A stretch of 64,000 nt of DNA from Bisporella sp. PMI_857 (lineage: Eukaryota; Ascomycota; Leotiomycetes; Helotiales; Helotiaceae): the NCBI GenBank assembly GCA_021307315.1, contig JAJSPD010000095.1:1-64000 (forward strand), given 5' to 3'. The stretch's first letter is position 1; every line of letters begins with the position of its first letter. A program made the translations under genes and the position numbers. Positions 34,842-47,300 of the stretch are shown piece after piece. The notes below the pieces were generated by a model. The model was not told where the DNA came from. It saw only the letters and a program-made list of their open reading frames with translations, and did no database searches.

Positions 34842-35660
34842 GACGGCGGTACTCGAATGTGCGTCAATAGTTCGAGAGACGGTGGTTTCGAGAAGTTGTT
34901 TTCTGCATCTCAATTTAGAGGTTCAAAATTTCCCAGGGAGCGGATATTTTCTCTGATTCTGCCGCCCTCACCGCTCGGATGTGAAGTACCACGTGACATG
35001 ATTGCAAATACTAATATCATTTCTGGTCCTCAACTCCAACTTCAGCCAATATATTCCTACAACAGTATGCTTGAAGTACTTAAGCTCCTCACGCAGCGCC
35101 TACTGATTTTGTTACTTTGGATCTATCTTAGTTTCATTGAGAAGGATCTTCTCTTTGCTCAAAGCCTACGGAGGTCCTCGAGTATCATGGCAAATTGAGC
35201 TCAGATGAAAACGATGAATCGATGCATCAAAGCGCAGTTGGCTTCATTTGCCAATAAAATTAATACACCCTGAAAAACTGATGTTTGTAGCACTTTTACA
35301 TATTAGCCCAGAATTGGAGCCTGCATAAAATGAGCCAATTTATTTAACGATTCATTAAGTAGCCTCTATTTTCTATTCCTGGAAGCCCATATATTCGTCC
35401 TATACACCTTGCCAGGCATTCGTGTAGCAGCGGAGTGCATCCCATCTATGAAGTATATTTCAAATGAAGTGGAGATATCCCAAGTTGAGTCCCAGCCAAC
35501 ACCACCCAACGCCTGCACTGCACTCGATACAAAGACCTCAACATCATTACAAACGAACAGTGGAATTCCTATAACCCTTACACAAAGCTTCCAAACACGG
35601 TTCTGTCTCTAACGTAGTTAGGAAGACTTATTCTCATTAAAGCTTGAACACCTGCTCACC
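34842..35660. other. Intergenic
   Basis: 819 bases, the promoter of MAK16 at the left and the 3' flank of a small minus-strand gene at the right. The plus-strand frames at 34857-35198 and 35409-35612 have no support. Confidence 0.45.
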
Positions 35661-36032
35661 TCAAGCTTCATCATTTGAGGCCCCTCCACCTTCCCCTTTC
35701 GCCGGGCCAAATTTCTCCCACAAAACCCTCGTCCAAAATATCGTCTCCATGGTTCCGGCTATACACAAACAAATAATGACCACAACCTTCACGGTTTTGG
35801 TGGCACCCAGCTCCGAAAATTTGGCCCCTCGGATCACTTCGTCAGGCTTGACATGTGCGCCCTGACTAGATTTTTGAGGTGAAGACAATCTGGTACTGGT
35901 GAACCTTAAAGACGATTTCGGAAGTATAGGAAGGGTCCTTTTGAATCTGAAATTTGGGAGTGATGATTTTGAAGCTCGAGCCGCAGCTGCAAGTGCCTGG
36001 GATGATTTCGAGCGTACAGATCCTGAGAACAT
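35661..36032 (-). CDS. Small mitochondrial single-pass membrane protein (hypothetical)
   Basis: 123 aa from the first true ATG (36032-36030). The N-terminus MFSGSVRSKSSQALAAAARA and the following 30 residues are rich in Arg, Ser and Ala and almost free of acidic residues, typical of a mitochondrial presequence. One hydrophobic segment (TVKVVVIICLCIAGTMETIF) is followed by WTRVLWEKFGP and an acidic-ended tail. This is the layout of small inner-membrane accessory proteins, but I do not recognise the family. Mitochondrial location is inferred from the leader alone. Confidence 0.65.
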   Translation of the reverse strand: MFSGSVRSKSSQALAAAARASKSSLPNFRFKRTLPILPKSSLRFTSTRLSSPQKSSQGAHVKPDEVIRGAKFSELGATKTVKVVVIICLCIAGTMETIFWTRVLWEKFGPAKGEGGGASNDEA

Positions 36033-36857
36033 TGTTGATGGAACTCTTAGATGTTTGTTTTTCTCATATGGCAAATCAAGATAGTTGCAAGAGATGAGTC
36101 AGAACCCGAGTTTATATCGCCGTCAACGTCCTCATTGCCATACAGAGTCAGCGCAATAATTACCTAAACGGGGAAAGTGTCATCCTGCTGAACGGGCTCG
36201 CTAAGCAGCCTATCACGATGGTCGCGTTATAGGGGCCAATGGCAGGTAAAACATTGACATCCTCATGATAAGATACGATGGAAGATTTGCTCTCTAAGTT
36301 AGTCAGATGTAGTGGGAAAATTCATATCACATTGAATTGACGTGCCTCGTCTGCTCAACACAAATCCTAAGGATAACCATGTTCGCCATAGGAAATGTAC
36401 AATCACCTCGCTTAGGTCTTCGCCACCTGACATTTTAGGACTACTTTTTTCTTTTTATTGTAACTTCGCTAATTATTAAGCAAATTCATTTATTTATTGT
36501 TTAAATAAAAGATATTTGATCTTTAATTGAAATTTTATTAGTTTTTAAAGTATACTTACTGTTGAGAATTGGTGGTGTAGCCCACCGTAATGAAGTCACT
36601 AAATTTGTGAAATTTGACTTCAGCGATATGGTGATCGAACAAAAATACATTTTTGGAGATATTTTGAAGAGCTCATTAGTCCTGGTTGGCTAATCAGGGG
36701 ATATTATCCGTATTCCCTCAGTCTCCTATCTAGCCTCTTGTCGAACGTCAATGTCTATAACCATGCGCTCAAATTCGACTTTCCGTAAGGTTTCTTTTCA
36801 AGAACATGATAGGACTATTGTTTCTCATCATGCACTGGGGATTCAAACAACTCCAAG
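36033..36857. other. Intergenic with A/T-rich island and two hairpins
   Basis: 825 bases. An A/T-rich block spans about 36440-36560. Just after it are a short hairpin GGTGG..CCACC (36571-36586) and a longer imperfect one at 36591-36622 (TGAAGTC and AAATTT arms answered by AAATTT and GACTTCA). No ORF. The rest is the 3' flank of the HET gene. Confidence 0.5.
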
Positions 36858-38748
36858 TTATAGAAACTGGACCGTCTTTTGGATGCCAGATCGCTTGTCC
36901 AGCTCATAGCATACCAGGGCATTGCCAGGCTGGTCATTGCATAACCTAATCAGCCACGAAGATGTAGTATCTTGCCAGCTCGCTACCATAAAGCGCCTTG
37001 CGTCAAACATTCCAACATGGTTCCTCGGGTGCATTGCTTTAAATTCCAAAACACGCTCACGGTGAATCGATTCCTCGTAGGGCTGCTTTAAGATGCTCTT
37101 CCAAAATTGCGCCGCACTACCTTCGTCTCCTTTCAACAGAGTTACTCGGAAACTTCTGCGCATGGAAAAAATGCTTAAAACCATACGCTTTGCTCTGCTA
37201 CGTGGAATCCAAAAGTGAAGCAATGCAAGAACATTCCCGTAGACTTTGTCGAACGTCAAAACGAAATTGCTATTATCGTAGTTCTCACACTGAACCCGGC
37301 TGGCTTGAGAGAAGAATCGATTTGTAGTAGGCACTGTCCCGTGAAGACCATCGACATAAATAGAAACACTGCACGATTGATTGAAAGGGCATTCATTCTC
37401 CTTCCGCTGCTTGAAGTAGATTGCGAGTTCATCTACTGCATGCTTGCGGATGATTCGATCGTACAGGTCTTCACTCAAGAGTGGCAACGATCCCGCTGCA
37501 ATTCTCGCATACTGATTCCCGTTCATTTGCCGAACATAAATGCAGTGAGGAAGATTGGTACCAGAGGAGGAGCACTGTAGGGGCATCAGCAGACACTTAG
37601 GGGTAGGTTGTACGTGAGTTTCGGGGTCGTTTATGGGATAAGTGTAGGAGGTTCGCATGAACAATCCTTTATTCGTCATCGAATATGGAGGCTTGTCAGT
37701 GTCGAATTCAAGCTGCCTAATATTTCCAGCGTATTGAAATGCTGTAGGGGAATGAGCGAGCAACCCTCCTGTCATATTTTCAGAGTCCGTCCAGGCAAAG
37801 ATAGACTCGTCATCCGAGTCTCGTAATATTTCTAGTTGCAATCTTCTGAAGGCATTGCAGCCTTCGCCATATATAGGGGACAGACTGACTCCAAAAAGTC
37901 CTAGAAGGCTGTATGCTCGATCTTCTAACCGAGTTGTCTCTCGTCTAGAGGCCCAGCTGAATTTCTGCGCGCAACTTGCATTCTCGAACGCTTCAAGGTC
38001 GTGTATACCAGTAACTGCCGAAATCACAGTCTCAAGACTGCTTCTAGTTCCAATCTCCCCCCATTCGCAGTCAAAAAAGGTAACTTCCTGCGGTGCAAGC
38101 AATTCCTCTATAAAAAGGATCCGAATTAGTCTTAGATATATATCAAGTGAAGATTCCAACAGGCGGCAGGTTCCAAAATGAGGATTCGGTACGTAGTCGT
38201 TATCTCGCAGGAACTATAGGCACGAGTTTAGACATAGTAAAAAAGTACTCACGAAGAGTCCAACCTCTTGTAAACCACTTAGAGGCACCAAGAATTGATT
38301 CGGATGACGTATTGAGCGGGAGGGCCGAAAGATTGCCACTAGGGATATCGGTCAAGAAAGCATAGCACATTCCGGCCCGTCGGTAATAATTGAACATTGA
38401 GTTAATGGCTTCCTATTTATCCAAATAGCATATTTAGCAGGATAAACCATACACCCAGTATTCGTGCTTGAGCTTTACCGATAGTTCTGCACTGCTTGAT
38501 TTATCAATGCAACAAGTGTCCATCCAGGCCCAATGGTATCCATCACGTGCTGCCCTTTCACAAAAGTTCACAAGCTTAGTCCATCCTAATTTACTCATCG
38601 GGGTAGTGTGGTCAGCTCCAAGGTCCATTACATCTTGGAATAGCACCTCCTCCTGCTCCCATCGATGTGATAGTATGGCATAGCTTGGAATAGTATCTCC
38701 GACAAATTCTTGAACTCTATATGGAATGGATGTGCAAAGGAGACGCAT
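36858..38748 (-). CDS. HET-domain protein (heterokaryon incompatibility type)
   Basis: Three exons (38748-38479, 38412-38253, 38107-36858) give 559 aa. HET domains drive cell death after fusion of genetically different hyphae and are related to TIR domains. The full domain is present: MRLLCTSIPYRVQEF, SYAILSHRWEQEEVLFQDV, YHWAWMDTCCIDKSSSAELS, then EAINSMFNYYRRAGMCYAFL and WFTRGWTLQELLAPQEVTFF. The long second intron (145 nt) is removed to rejoin WTLQELLAPQ, which strongly supports it. Next comes RLEDRAYSLLGLFGVSLSPI, the conserved stretch after the domain. The C-terminal 350 residues lack repeats (no WD40, ankyrin or NACHT), so this is the short HET-6-like architecture. Whether it acts in incompatibility cannot be told; such families are large and variable. 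Confidence 0.9.
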
Positions 38749-39331
38749 CGTAGTGAAGGCATTTGGCGACTCTGTTAAGAGTTTGATGAAATGGCTCGCA
38801 TTCGTGGGGGGATGAACTCCTCACAGCTTGTCACTTCCAAGAATGGATGTTAGAAAGCTTGCTCCAATCATAAGCCCCGCTTCTGCGCCACATACCCCGC
38901 TATTGCCTAGCTTAGATATCGACATGCCAAGGGAGGCTGCTTGATTGGACAAGAGAGCACAGTCCAGAGAGTCACACAGACGGCTGCGCCACAGTGTATT
39001 CATCAGGCATTTTGCCTTCAGGTTTTAATAGAAGAACCAGTGCTGTAACTAGAATAGGTTCTTTTTTTATTTTTTTTAATAAAAATAAAATAATTGCCTT
39101 ACTAGCAGATCTGACAAAATAATTCTGGGCGAGCAAAACGAGGTGATTTGATCGGACTAAAGTTAAAGACTTATTAGAGAAGTATTCGTTGGACAGCGGT
39201 CTGCCTTGCTACTTGGGCTTTTCAGCTCCAGGCCGCCATACCTTGCCTTGAGACTTCAAGAACAACGAGCCTGCAAATTAATCATCGAAATCAGAACTTG
39301 ACCCAACATCGTGCATCATAATATCCTCAAG
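38749..39331. other. Intergenic, possible small ORF
   Basis: 583 bases between divergent genes. A 60-codon minus-strand frame with a true ATG (39003-38821) exists but has no recognisable family and sits in the HET promoter, so I do not call it. A/T-rich run with poly-T near 39061-39095. Confidence 0.4.
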
Positions 39332-39703
39332 ATGACGCACAGAAAGACAGAAGATTACAGGCTCAAAGAGCGTGGACCACAGTCCCCACCACCATCATAC
39401 GCAGGATACCCGCCAAATTCTCCCCAGCCTTACTACGTGGAACCATATCAGAACAATGAGATATATCACCAGTCTCAGTCGTACCAACATTCAGCGCATG
39501 AAATGCCAACAAAATCATACCAGCATGTGCAGGATCATAAGGTGTATCATAATGGAGAAGGGGGATATCCAGCTCACATACCGCAACCACAAGTTGTGTA
39601 TGTTCAAGCACCAAACGACAAGAAGCACAGCGGAGGAGCATTCTGTGCAGGTTGCTTAGCAGGTTGCGCAGGGTGCGCCTGCTGCTGGTGTACTGTTATG
39701 TGA
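39332..39703 (+). CDS. Small Pro/Tyr/Gln-rich protein with cysteine-rich C-terminus
   Basis: Single-exon protein of 123 aa from ATG 39332. The N-terminal 95 residues are low complexity, rich in Pro, Tyr, Gln and His (for example SPPPSYAGYPPNSPQPYYVE and PQPQVVYVQAP). The C-terminus is a dense cysteine block, FCAGCLAGCAGCACCWCTVM, preceded by KKHSGG. This is the form of CYSTM-like cysteine-rich tail proteins, which attach to the plasma membrane through a short, often palmitoylated tail and are linked to stress responses in fungi and plants. The membership is by shape, not by alignment. Codons are used normally and no intron is needed. Confidence 0.72.
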   Translation: MTHRKTEDYRLKERGPQSPPPSYAGYPPNSPQPYYVEPYQNNEIYHQSQSYQHSAHEMPTKSYQHVQDHKVYHNGEGGYPAHIPQPQVVYVQAPNDKKHSGGAFCAGCLAGCAGCACCWCTVM

Positions 39704-40620
39704 GAACTAGCTCGAGGTTGCAGGATGAGCAGGACTTGAGCTATTAGCAGCATTCGAAACGACATGAGCATGATGACGAATATGTGCGCAAAGATTTGGA
39801 TCGCAGAAAGGAGGTGGCAATGATACCAGGACTGCTTGTAATGAACTTTGTATGACGGAATATAAATAATTATCCCTTTTCGCGCCGTGCCTGGGTTCCA
39901 CGCTTGTAAAGCCCGCACTGTCAGCCCGCACTGGAAAATGAGACATCAGCGCATGTGAATATCTGTCTTCCTTCCTTTTCGACGTATGCAACCCTTTAAT
40001 TGGACATGCAGCAGTGTAAAGATTGTAGACCAGCTTATGGATTGGTCTCCGTAATTGACGCGTTCCCCTGTGGTAAAAAAAAAAAAAGAGTATCAATGCC
40101 GGATGATGGCTTCTCCAACAAAAGCCGCGCGCGTAGATGCATATTCCAAGCGGTGCGATGGATAAGTAAGGCGCTTGTATTCGTATTGTCCACGGTAGAG
40201 AACCACGGAAGTGGAAGAAGGGGTTGAGGAGTTCATCTGCTGAAAAATGGCGGAAGAGCACGGGTTTGTATCAATATACACACACCTCTATTGTGCTATA
40301 TACACCCCGTAGCCGCAGGCCACGCCTGTTGTATCATAGGCACGGCGACCAAATTGAGATGTGTTTCTTTAATGCTCGAGAAATGATATATAACGGTAGC
40401 AACTTAATCAGAAGAGCTTTCTCAATTACGTCTATCAGGGTCTTACATTTGGCTCGCTCATTCTGCTTGCAAACAATCCCTCAATCCCCGTCCTCACCCA
40501 AATCAGTCAGTGCCTACGACTCGACTGACTATCGACAAATAGAAAGCTCTATCTAAGCTCTGATCTAATATCTGCGTGGTATAAGAGCTATCCTTCTATA
40601 CTCAGTGCCCTGGAGCACTG
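39704..40620. other. Convergent intergenic region
   Basis: 917 bases between the stop of the cysteine-tailed gene and the stop of the minus-strand surface-protein gene. A 184-codon minus-strand frame (39707-40261) crosses a 14-A run at 40076-40089 and looks like chance. No feature supported. Confidence 0.45.
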
Positions 40621-41665
40621 TTACTTCGCCAATAACGCGGGTTGGTCTATGAACTGAGAGACTCTTGTACCGTTTTCCTTCCCGTAGGTACACTCGATAT
40701 GAACCCCGTAGCACCGCCGGTTGTTCAAAAATGCCAATAATTTGGTGCATTGAGATACATCAGGGATACATAAGGCTCTATTTTGAAACGCTTTATCCGT
40801 GTAATACGCCCCGATTTCTGTAACCATAAAGCCTAGACTTCCGACGACAATACCGACAATATCTCCCGTTCCGAGACTATTCTCCTTATTGCTGCTGCTA
40901 GATTTGTCATTCCCACTGTCTGGGCTTGAGGTAGATGTGAAGTATGGCGTGTTTGATGATCCGGCTGTGGACTTGATGTCAGAAGTTCCAGAAGTCGAGA
41001 AAGTGAGAGGTGAAGAGCTGGGTGGAAATTGAGATATAGCATCTGTCTGAAGGATGGAGCCGGAAGGATCTGTTGAAGTGCCTACGGAAAGGTGTGAAGT
41101 TGATGATGCGCTAGTGCGAGATGCAGAACCTGAGCCAGGAGGTGCGTCCACACGGCTCTTAAAGACCCAATTGCGCCGCGAGACCAATAAAAGGTGCTGG
41201 CACTCGTCGTTCACCGGACGATAGGAACACCGTTTGTATTGCCGTGACAGTGACAGTCTTGGCTGGAAAGAGGTCCTCACCTGTCGTCGTCGCGGCATTA
41301 ACTCGGTTGAAGCCCATGCTGGTGCAGAAGTCATCGTAGATTGCTACCGCCGGCGTGATGTCTACCGCATTTCCATTGTACGATTTGTTGACGCTTGATC
41401 TCAGATATGAGTCTGCCTTATTTTGTAAATCTGGACGGCAGAAACAGTTGAGATTTATGCTAATCTGGTAGTCGCAACCTATCGCCGATGCCACTAACCA
41501 TGGCCTATCATAATCTTGTGCGTAGGCGAAGTAGTTTCGGGCGTATGGCCGTTGTGTAATGAATGCAGGAGCTTCCGTGATCTGTGACTGAGCTGAAATC
41601 AGAGGCAGAAATGACAGGATGCCACGGAAGATACCTATTTGCTGAAGTTTGTAGAGCCAGCAAAG
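40621..41665 (-). CDS. Cysteine-rich surface protein, single-pass (CFEM-like form), start unresolved
   Basis: Minus-strand gene read from an open frame beginning after a stop at 41668-41666. The sequence LSFLPLISAQSQITEAPAF near 41600 is a signal-peptide end. A cysteine region follows: CDYQISINLNCFCRPDLQNK through YDDFCTSMG, which resembles the second half of a CFEM-type surface domain. A 46-nt intron (about 41205-41160) joins VFLSSGERR to a long Ser/Thr-rich stalk, then a membrane segment (GDIVGIVVGSLGFMV) and a short C-terminal region ending at 40621. No in-frame ATG precedes the signal peptide after the stop, so a short first exon upstream is likely but not located. The intron borders are my best fit to phase. 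Role unknown; surface sensor or haem-scavenging families share this plan. Confidence 0.55.
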
Positions 41666-44307
41666 CTATAATGATGAGGGAACTGTGTTTGTTAAATACT
41701 ACTGCATCGATCAGGACAAAGCTGAAAACGCCTCAGCTTATTTTGAGCACAGAAAATCACCCGCCTGCCCACAGTAGAGGACAATGTGAAGATAAGGTAA
41801 TGACGATTAAGTAAAACATGTTGTTTTTAAATACACAAGAATAGGGTATAACGTGCCAACATACCTTAATGAAAACATGCTTTGTACGTCATTGTCTTTG
41901 ATGTGGAATTGTGGCAAAGAGTGTATTGTGCCTCGAATTGCCAAGCAATGCGAAGTCATACAGGCGGGACGGGACGCCAGACTCCCTTGAAATAATAGCT
42001 TGAAAGAGCTCTTCCCAATGTATCTGACAAAACAAACTTACATAAATCTAAGGACTGTTACACATTGAACTCGTCCTCGATTAAAGTATAAGATCCTGAA
42101 TTTATAAGCCAATGCCGACTAAACCGACCTCATTTCCAGGCTGACGTTATAGTCCTCTACGAAATGACTACAATGTACAAATTGCATGAAGGATTGGCGA
42201 GAGTCTTTCGGTGTAGTGCTTGCCGTCACTGGTTAAAGTAGCCGTATCACGTGCCCTGTGACAACGTCTGTAGCCATTTCTCTAGACGGCAAGGAAGAAA
42301 TATCGCGCACTTATTCAGTGAATTTGAAATCTGTTAGCTGGGTATTTACAGAAAGGAACGTGGCATAATACTATACACGTAAGAGTCAGCCAGAGTTAGC
42401 TATCAGAGACCATTGTGCCAAACGTTCCCTTGCAGTCTGGAGCTACGTCTCTGCTATGTGAAACAAGTGAGTAGAATCAAAGACGGGCGGCGTAAACTGG
42501 GGAGTGCACGCTCGTGTACTCAAAGGACCTCTACCTTTACGTAATGTCTAGAATCTGAGTTGTGCATCATTCAGTCGCTCCTCAAATGTCAAAGGCAATA
42601 TTTGAATTCCACTGAACGCAAACAAAGAATGGATAGTAAAGGTGTAAGAAAACAAACTGGCAACAACATGGAGCGGCGGCAAATCACAGCAATACTCTAG
42701 GCCATACCTGCAAGATTGTCTTGAACATTGTGTTAGATGATTTTTCTCTATAGTTGTGTTTGAATGTATGCTCGAAGAGGAGATGACTCCTACCGGCTGG
42801 GAGGATTTTTGGAACATCATCTGATTCACGTGGTAGTAACATGATTCCTCTCTATCATCGCAGTTGCAGGAGCCCGTCTGTTCCTATCGCAGGTTCTGAA
42901 TGCTCCCCGGCCCTATCAATACCCTTACCAACAATAGTTAAGCGAGATACAGGGTTGTAATTTAAACAACAAATTGTTTGGTGAGCTTTGGCAAATGCTG
43001 CACTGCACTGCGCGTAACGCGTCGAGCTCGTCTCCCTGAACAGGGAGGTGCTGTCTGATCGAGGTCCAAGGATACTTGAGGCCTTTTGCGAAATGGCTTG
43101 TAAACCCTCTGTCAGCCTTTACAATAGATGTCATATAAGTAGATGTTGGTCATGGGTTTATCGCGTGCTTTATCTTTCGGAGAGCCAACGGCTAGATGGT
43201 GGGGGCCACTAACCCTGTTGCCTTACCTTAATTAGACGACGCCCCGGAGACTTTACTACTACCCTATTTCTTAGGTCCATAGCCATCGTCTCGGGTTAGA
43301 TTCTTAAACCTGTCAGAAGAGAGCAACTTTCTAACACCACATGGACTAATTGCAGTCTGAAGTTTTGCTCCAATTTGTGAAACTCAGTTTACTCTTTCGT
43401 ATAAGTTAAGCCCTTCTCATGATGTTCAACCCCGCGTGCTTCATTAGTACACCACGAACGGCCTCAACCCCCTCTGCTCGTATGCTGCGGTCAGATCACG
43501 CCAAGATATATATATTATGCGGTAGATGCATCGCTCATATTATTGCCGAGATGTTTTTACACTACAGAGGGTAATGCTTGTTCTTGAAGCATGTCTTAGT
43601 ACAACACGGTGGACTGTGCCTAAGAATTGCGCATTTGTGCACGGACATGCTGGATACGAACTGAGAACATACAGTGCATATGTATGTATAGCTTACTAGC
43701 TGCACAGAACATCGGTAGGCCCTTGCTAAAGCGGTTCGATCTGTGCCATGATTACGCCTTTCATCTTCTAATTCGCCAAGCAATTAACTCTCAAAGTTGT
43801 CATGTTTCCATGCAGCGACTGCATTCCAATCCTTCATATGTTCACCAATTTTACGAGCAGGAGACATTAGATTTATAAAGTACGGTATCGAATTGAATGC
43901 AGAGGAGATCACTCACCTGCCTAATTAAGCATAATGTAGGACCGCGGCGTGCATATGAGAATTCCATGGTCAAATGCGTCCTTGGCATCACTTCAACGCG
44001 TGAAGGAGGTATTTGCTCCTTAACCTGATCCAGCTGCGTGCGCAAATATTTTGGGAGCGAAATGTACTCTTCAGATTTCCAGCAATTATTACATGGGGCG
44101 GATGAGGAAGCTCGAAATGGTACCTGCATACAAGGGCGCAGCCGCCGGCCGAGTGCCAAGGTGACATGGTCCAAAGCATGCTTGCATCGATCCCATCTTT
44201 GACAGTGAAGGTCTCATTTTACTTATCGTATATACTACTTCACGCCCTCAATATGTTAGCTACATCCACCGTTCTCAAAGCTCACAAGACTTTGGCTTTT
44301 GGACAAG
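41666..44307. other. Long intergenic region
   Basis: 2.6 kb without a supportable gene; the several frames of 63-107 codons on both strands show no motif. The right end is the promoter of the subtilase gene. The missing first exon of the minus-strand surface protein may lie within the first few hundred bases. Confidence 0.45.
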
Positions 44308-47300
44308 ATGCTGTTCCCAAAAGCATTCGTTGCGCTTGCCGCTGGTCTCTTCTTCGCGGCTCCAACCCTAGCGCAAGATATCGATCTTGAATTGCTTGAT
44401 GAAGTGGATGCTCCCTCCAGTTCGACTCGCAATCGAGAGGCTAAGACATCTATCCTACCAAAGACGTACATTGTCCAATTAAAAGCGGAGGAAAATGGTC
44501 TCACAAGACGCAGCGACGAGTCTCATGCTAAGTTTCATCGCCTCTCAAAGAAAGCGGAGTTGGACTTTAGTACTCGTCAAACCTACTCAGACTCTGCGCT
44601 TTTTGTTGGCTTGTCATTGACACTTGCCGATGATTCAGATCTGCAGACACTAAAAGGCCTGGACAATGTCATTGGGGTGTGGCCAGTGGTGTCCATTCAT
44701 CGTCCTCTTGCTGCCATTCCTGCTGGTATGGGGTATGTCCACAGTGCGGTTCTAAAACTTCTTCTTAACTTAGTTATGGTCAATTGTAAGCTGCTAATCT
44801 CAAGCACGTAGGTCCTTGAAATCTAGAGCACCCGTACCGGGCACTAACATCACTCAGCCATACATCGGTAGGTCAGCTTTTAGAGTTAACGTTATCTGTT
44901 TTCGATTTTTCGGCAATTTATAGACATTGACCCAGGAGCAAACCCCGAATTTCCATATGTTTAGTAACTTATGAAACATGTGAAATCTCTTTTGGAATCC
45001 TCTGTCTAGCAGCGAACTTTTTAAGCACTATTTGAGTCTGAAGTCTTGTTTCGATGAGAGCTGACTCTGGATACTTACTACAGTTGGCGAAACGGATGTC
45101 AATAGTCCCCATGCGATGGCAAAGGTGGATCAGCTCCACGCAAGAGGCATCAAGGGTAAAGGTATCAAGTTGGCAATCATTGATTCAGGTGTAGATTATC
45201 GTCACCCGGCGCTTGGTGGCGGCTTTGGACCGGGATATAAGTTCGAATACGGTTACGACTTTATTGAGAACGATGCCGATCCATTGGTTACCTGCATTGA
45301 TGGCGGTCACGGGTATGCTATTTCTCATTTCTTCAACCCAAAAAGCGTGTGTTATTCAGATCAAAGAACTATCCATTAATTAAAGGAATCAAAGTACACA
45401 CGTTGCCGGTATCATTGGTGCTGTAAGTCCTACCCTTCTCGGAATGTCATGTTGCTGTTGCCGGGATGACCCCGACTGACATTGCTGGAGGTTGATACAC
45501 CAGGGTCTGGATTTGGACAAATTGGTCAGTTTTTCTTATTCATACATTATTGATACCCATGCTAGAATTAGAGAGCCAACTCTATTTTACTCCGTTTGCC
45601 TATATAAGAAGATAAATAGGTCAGTGCTAATTCGTTGAACAGGCGTGGCGCCGGAGGCAACACTAGGTGATTTCCTGCAAGGTAGTGGAGAAAGTTTGAA
45701 TGCTAAAGTTAATTAATAGGAATGTATCGCGTTTTTGACTGTATTGGGAACGCTGATGGTGATGTCTTGATATCGGCTATGTTGAAAGCTGCTGAAGATG
45801 GTGCTGATCTGGTCTCCATGTCACTTGGTGCAATAACTGCAGTGGAAGAAAATGATCCATGGGCGCAAGTCACAAGTGCACTGGTTGAACAAGGCGTAGC
45901 TGTATTTGCATCTGCGGGTAACAGCGGTGCTAGCGGTGTCTATCTAACTTCGGCGCCTGGAATTGGAAAAGACGTCTTTTCAGTTGGTTCGACCGATAAT
46001 ACCAAGTTCCCGGTCACCTATGAGCTTTCAGACAATACTGGAAGAACACTTCGTTACTCAGCTATAACGCCACTCGACGGACCAGAGGCAGGACTTACGG
46101 TTCAGATCCTTAACTTTGGAGCGTCCTCAGCCCTTCTCCAAGGATGCAGTACTACTTACTATCAAAACGCAGCTTTAAATTTAACCAGTCAAGGTTTAGA
46201 TCCAGCAAACTTTATCCTGTTGGTCAAAAACGGAGGCTGCAGTTCTTTGTCTAAAGCCAACACTGCTGCTAGATTTGGCTACAAGTTTTTCTTGAGCTAT
46301 ACAACACCAGACCTGAGCTTGGCATTACAAGGCTATGCAGCTGTTTCCCCAGCTACTCCTGTTACTATCCAACCCATTGTGATCAGTCCTCAAGATACAG
46401 TTACCGTTCTTGGCTCGTATACCAAGAATCCCGGAGCGTATAAACTCTTCTTTAGTGCTACCAATTATGTTGCTAAAAGTGGTGAGCTCGTCACTGGAGG
46501 CTACATGAGCAATTTCTCCTCCATTGGCCCTACGTATGCCCTGAATCTTAAGCCCCAGCTATCCGCGCCCGGAGGGCAGATCCTTTCAACCTGGCCGCTT
46601 GATTTCTATGGTGGTTATGCTAGTAAGCAATCCTATACAGTTTCATACTTGTGGAATGAATCATGTGAAAGCTAACATGGAACAAATTTAGTCATTTCCG
46701 GCACGTCAATGTCTTGCCCATTCATGGCAGCATCATACGCTCTGCTCAGGTCCCAACTTCCAGACCTCAGCATCCATGAGCTTTATGCCTTGATGCAAAA
46801 CTCTGGCGACCAACTGCAGTACTACTACAACAAAAATATCGTTGCTTCCGCAGCGCAACAAGGAGCTGGTGCGCTCAACATCGAACATGCCCTTTCGTGG
46901 CAATCTCTCGTCACTCCCCCACAATTCAACCTTGGATTCTCTCCCGAGCCGGTGACGCGAAACTTTACAATCAAGAACAGATCGACGAGAGAGAAGACCT
47001 ATACATTTGCGCATCTTCCCGCCGGAGGTATGCAGTATGCGGAAAACTTCACGTGGGAGTATAATATGCAGTACCCGTGGTATGCGGACGCAACCTTTAG
47101 CGCAGAGAGCGTGAGAGTCCAGGGTGGTCAGGAGCTGGTGGTCCCATTCACAATCACGCCACCACAAAACCCGGTCAATATTGAGCTGTGGCCGTTCTAC
47201 TCCGGATATGTGATTGTGAAGAACAACTATGAGACGTATAGCCTTCCTTATCTTGGTAAGTACTTCCCGCTATGACTTTGAACGACGACAAAACTAATGG

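Noticed and set aside
34593..34913. Unspliced 106-codon frame over the MAK16 start
   Set aside because: Reads through the intron and then in the wrong frame; splicing restores the invariant Mak16 N-terminus.
38821..39003. 60-codon minus-strand ORF with a true ATG upstream of the HET gene
   Set aside because: Too short and without family resemblance to call; might be an upstream frame in the HET promoter.
39707..40261. 184-codon minus-strand open frame
   Set aside because: No family motifs; it crosses a poly-A run and overlaps the 3' flank of a better-supported gene.
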